Assembly: GCA_039024295.1 (NCBI GenBank)
Contig: JBCDIQ010000378.1
Location: forward strand, 1-5,544
DNA: 5,544 nucleotides
From: JBCDIQ01 sp039024295
Lineage (GTDB): Bacteria; Bacteroidota; Bacteroidia; J057
Reading direction: 5' to 3'
Shown piece by piece: positions 5,494 through 5,544 of this stretch; positions within the stretch are counted from its first letter, which is position 1; the number at the start of each line of letters is the position of its first letter. The notes below the pieces were generated by a model that saw nothing but the letters and a program-made list of their open reading frames with translations, was not told where the DNA came from and did no database searches. Both the position numbers and the translations under genes were made by a program.

Positions 5494-5544
5494 TTTGAGC
5501 CTAATCTTGTTTCGAATGATCTTGAGGCATTTGATGCCTGAGAA
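5387..5544 (-). mobile_element. Insertion sequence, one end only
   Basis: The transposase tail implies that an insertion sequence enters the window from the right. Its outer end must lie left of the stop codon at 5416. An 8-bp inverted repeat, CCATAATA (5387-5394) and TATTATGG (5414-5421), spans this zone and may be the transposase terminator or part of the element end. The exact border cannot be fixed because the other end of the element, which would show the matching terminal repeat and target duplication, is not in the window. Confidence 0.5.
5416..5544 (-). CDS. Transposase C-terminus (DDE type), 5' part beyond the window
   Basis: On the minus strand, reading in from the right edge, 42 codons end in a TAA (complement of 5416-5418), with a second TAA right after it. 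The peptide contains KCLKIIRNKIRLKSYDIRDQ followed by MMRIAAALQNLRLTF. This K-(x)n-R-(x)n-RD-(x)3-IA-(x)2-L-N-L-R arrangement is the usual tail of DDE transposases, in which a helix carries ...IACALHNLR.... An IS5-like or DDE_Tnp_4-type element is my best guess, but 42 residues are too few to name the family, and the catalytic residues lie outside the window. It faces the plus-strand gene it seems to have interrupted. Confidence 0.72.
   Translation of the reverse strand, partial: FSGIKCLKIIRNKIRLKSYDIRDQMMRIAAALQNLRLTFRGP

Noticed and set aside
1..5544. CRISPR array, tRNA or rRNA genes
   Set aside because: I saw no regularly spaced direct repeats and no cloverleaf or rRNA-like segments on either strand by eye.

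Overview
The window looks like a piece of a Bacteroidota chromosome, probably a Cytophagales-like or flavobacterial relative. This is inferred from the mostly AT-rich genes, several short type II (lipoprotein) signal peptides, the near absence of Shine-Dalgarno sequences before the starts, and the general look of the proteins. No ribosomal RNA or other taxonomic marker is present, so the assignment is tentative.

Layout, left to right. (1) At 2-637 lies the 3' part of an unrecognised gene whose C-terminal half resembles outer-membrane beta strands. It is followed by a terminator-like hairpin (695-718) and a nested set of inverted repeats (732-767). (2) At 820-1980 is a complete SsuD-like, LLM-class flavin-dependent monooxygenase. 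Sampled lines of this gene run 57-68% GC against about 33% in the first gene, which suggests acquisition from elsewhere. (3) At 2053-2664 is a DJ-1/PfpI-family protein carrying the Asp, Cys and Thr expected of isonitrile hydratase-like members. It lies 72 bases downstream on the same strand and could be co-transcribed with the monooxygenase. A perfect Shine-Dalgarno string overlaps the monooxygenase stop, and a 23-codon frame links it to the DJ-1 start.

(4) From 2775 the content changes to exported proteins. An esterase-type alpha/beta hydrolase lipoprotein (2775-3696) is split by one extra G in a six-G run. Two small unrecognised lipoproteins follow (3849-4385 and 4472-4927), then a signal-peptide protein (5002 onward) whose 3' end runs into an insertion sequence. 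(5) The right edge (5416-5544, minus strand) holds the last 42 codons of a DDE-type transposase. The preceding gene reads through into it antisense and has probably lost its native C-terminus.

All genes except the transposase are on the plus strand. The monooxygenase and DJ-1 protein may form a small catabolic or detoxifying pair (inference). The right half looks like a decaying cassette of cell-envelope proteins beside a mobile element. I see no convincing new multi-gene system; the points most worth checking are the G-run frameshift, the overlapping inverted repeats, the Shine-Dalgarno/leader arrangement and the insertion-sequence junction.
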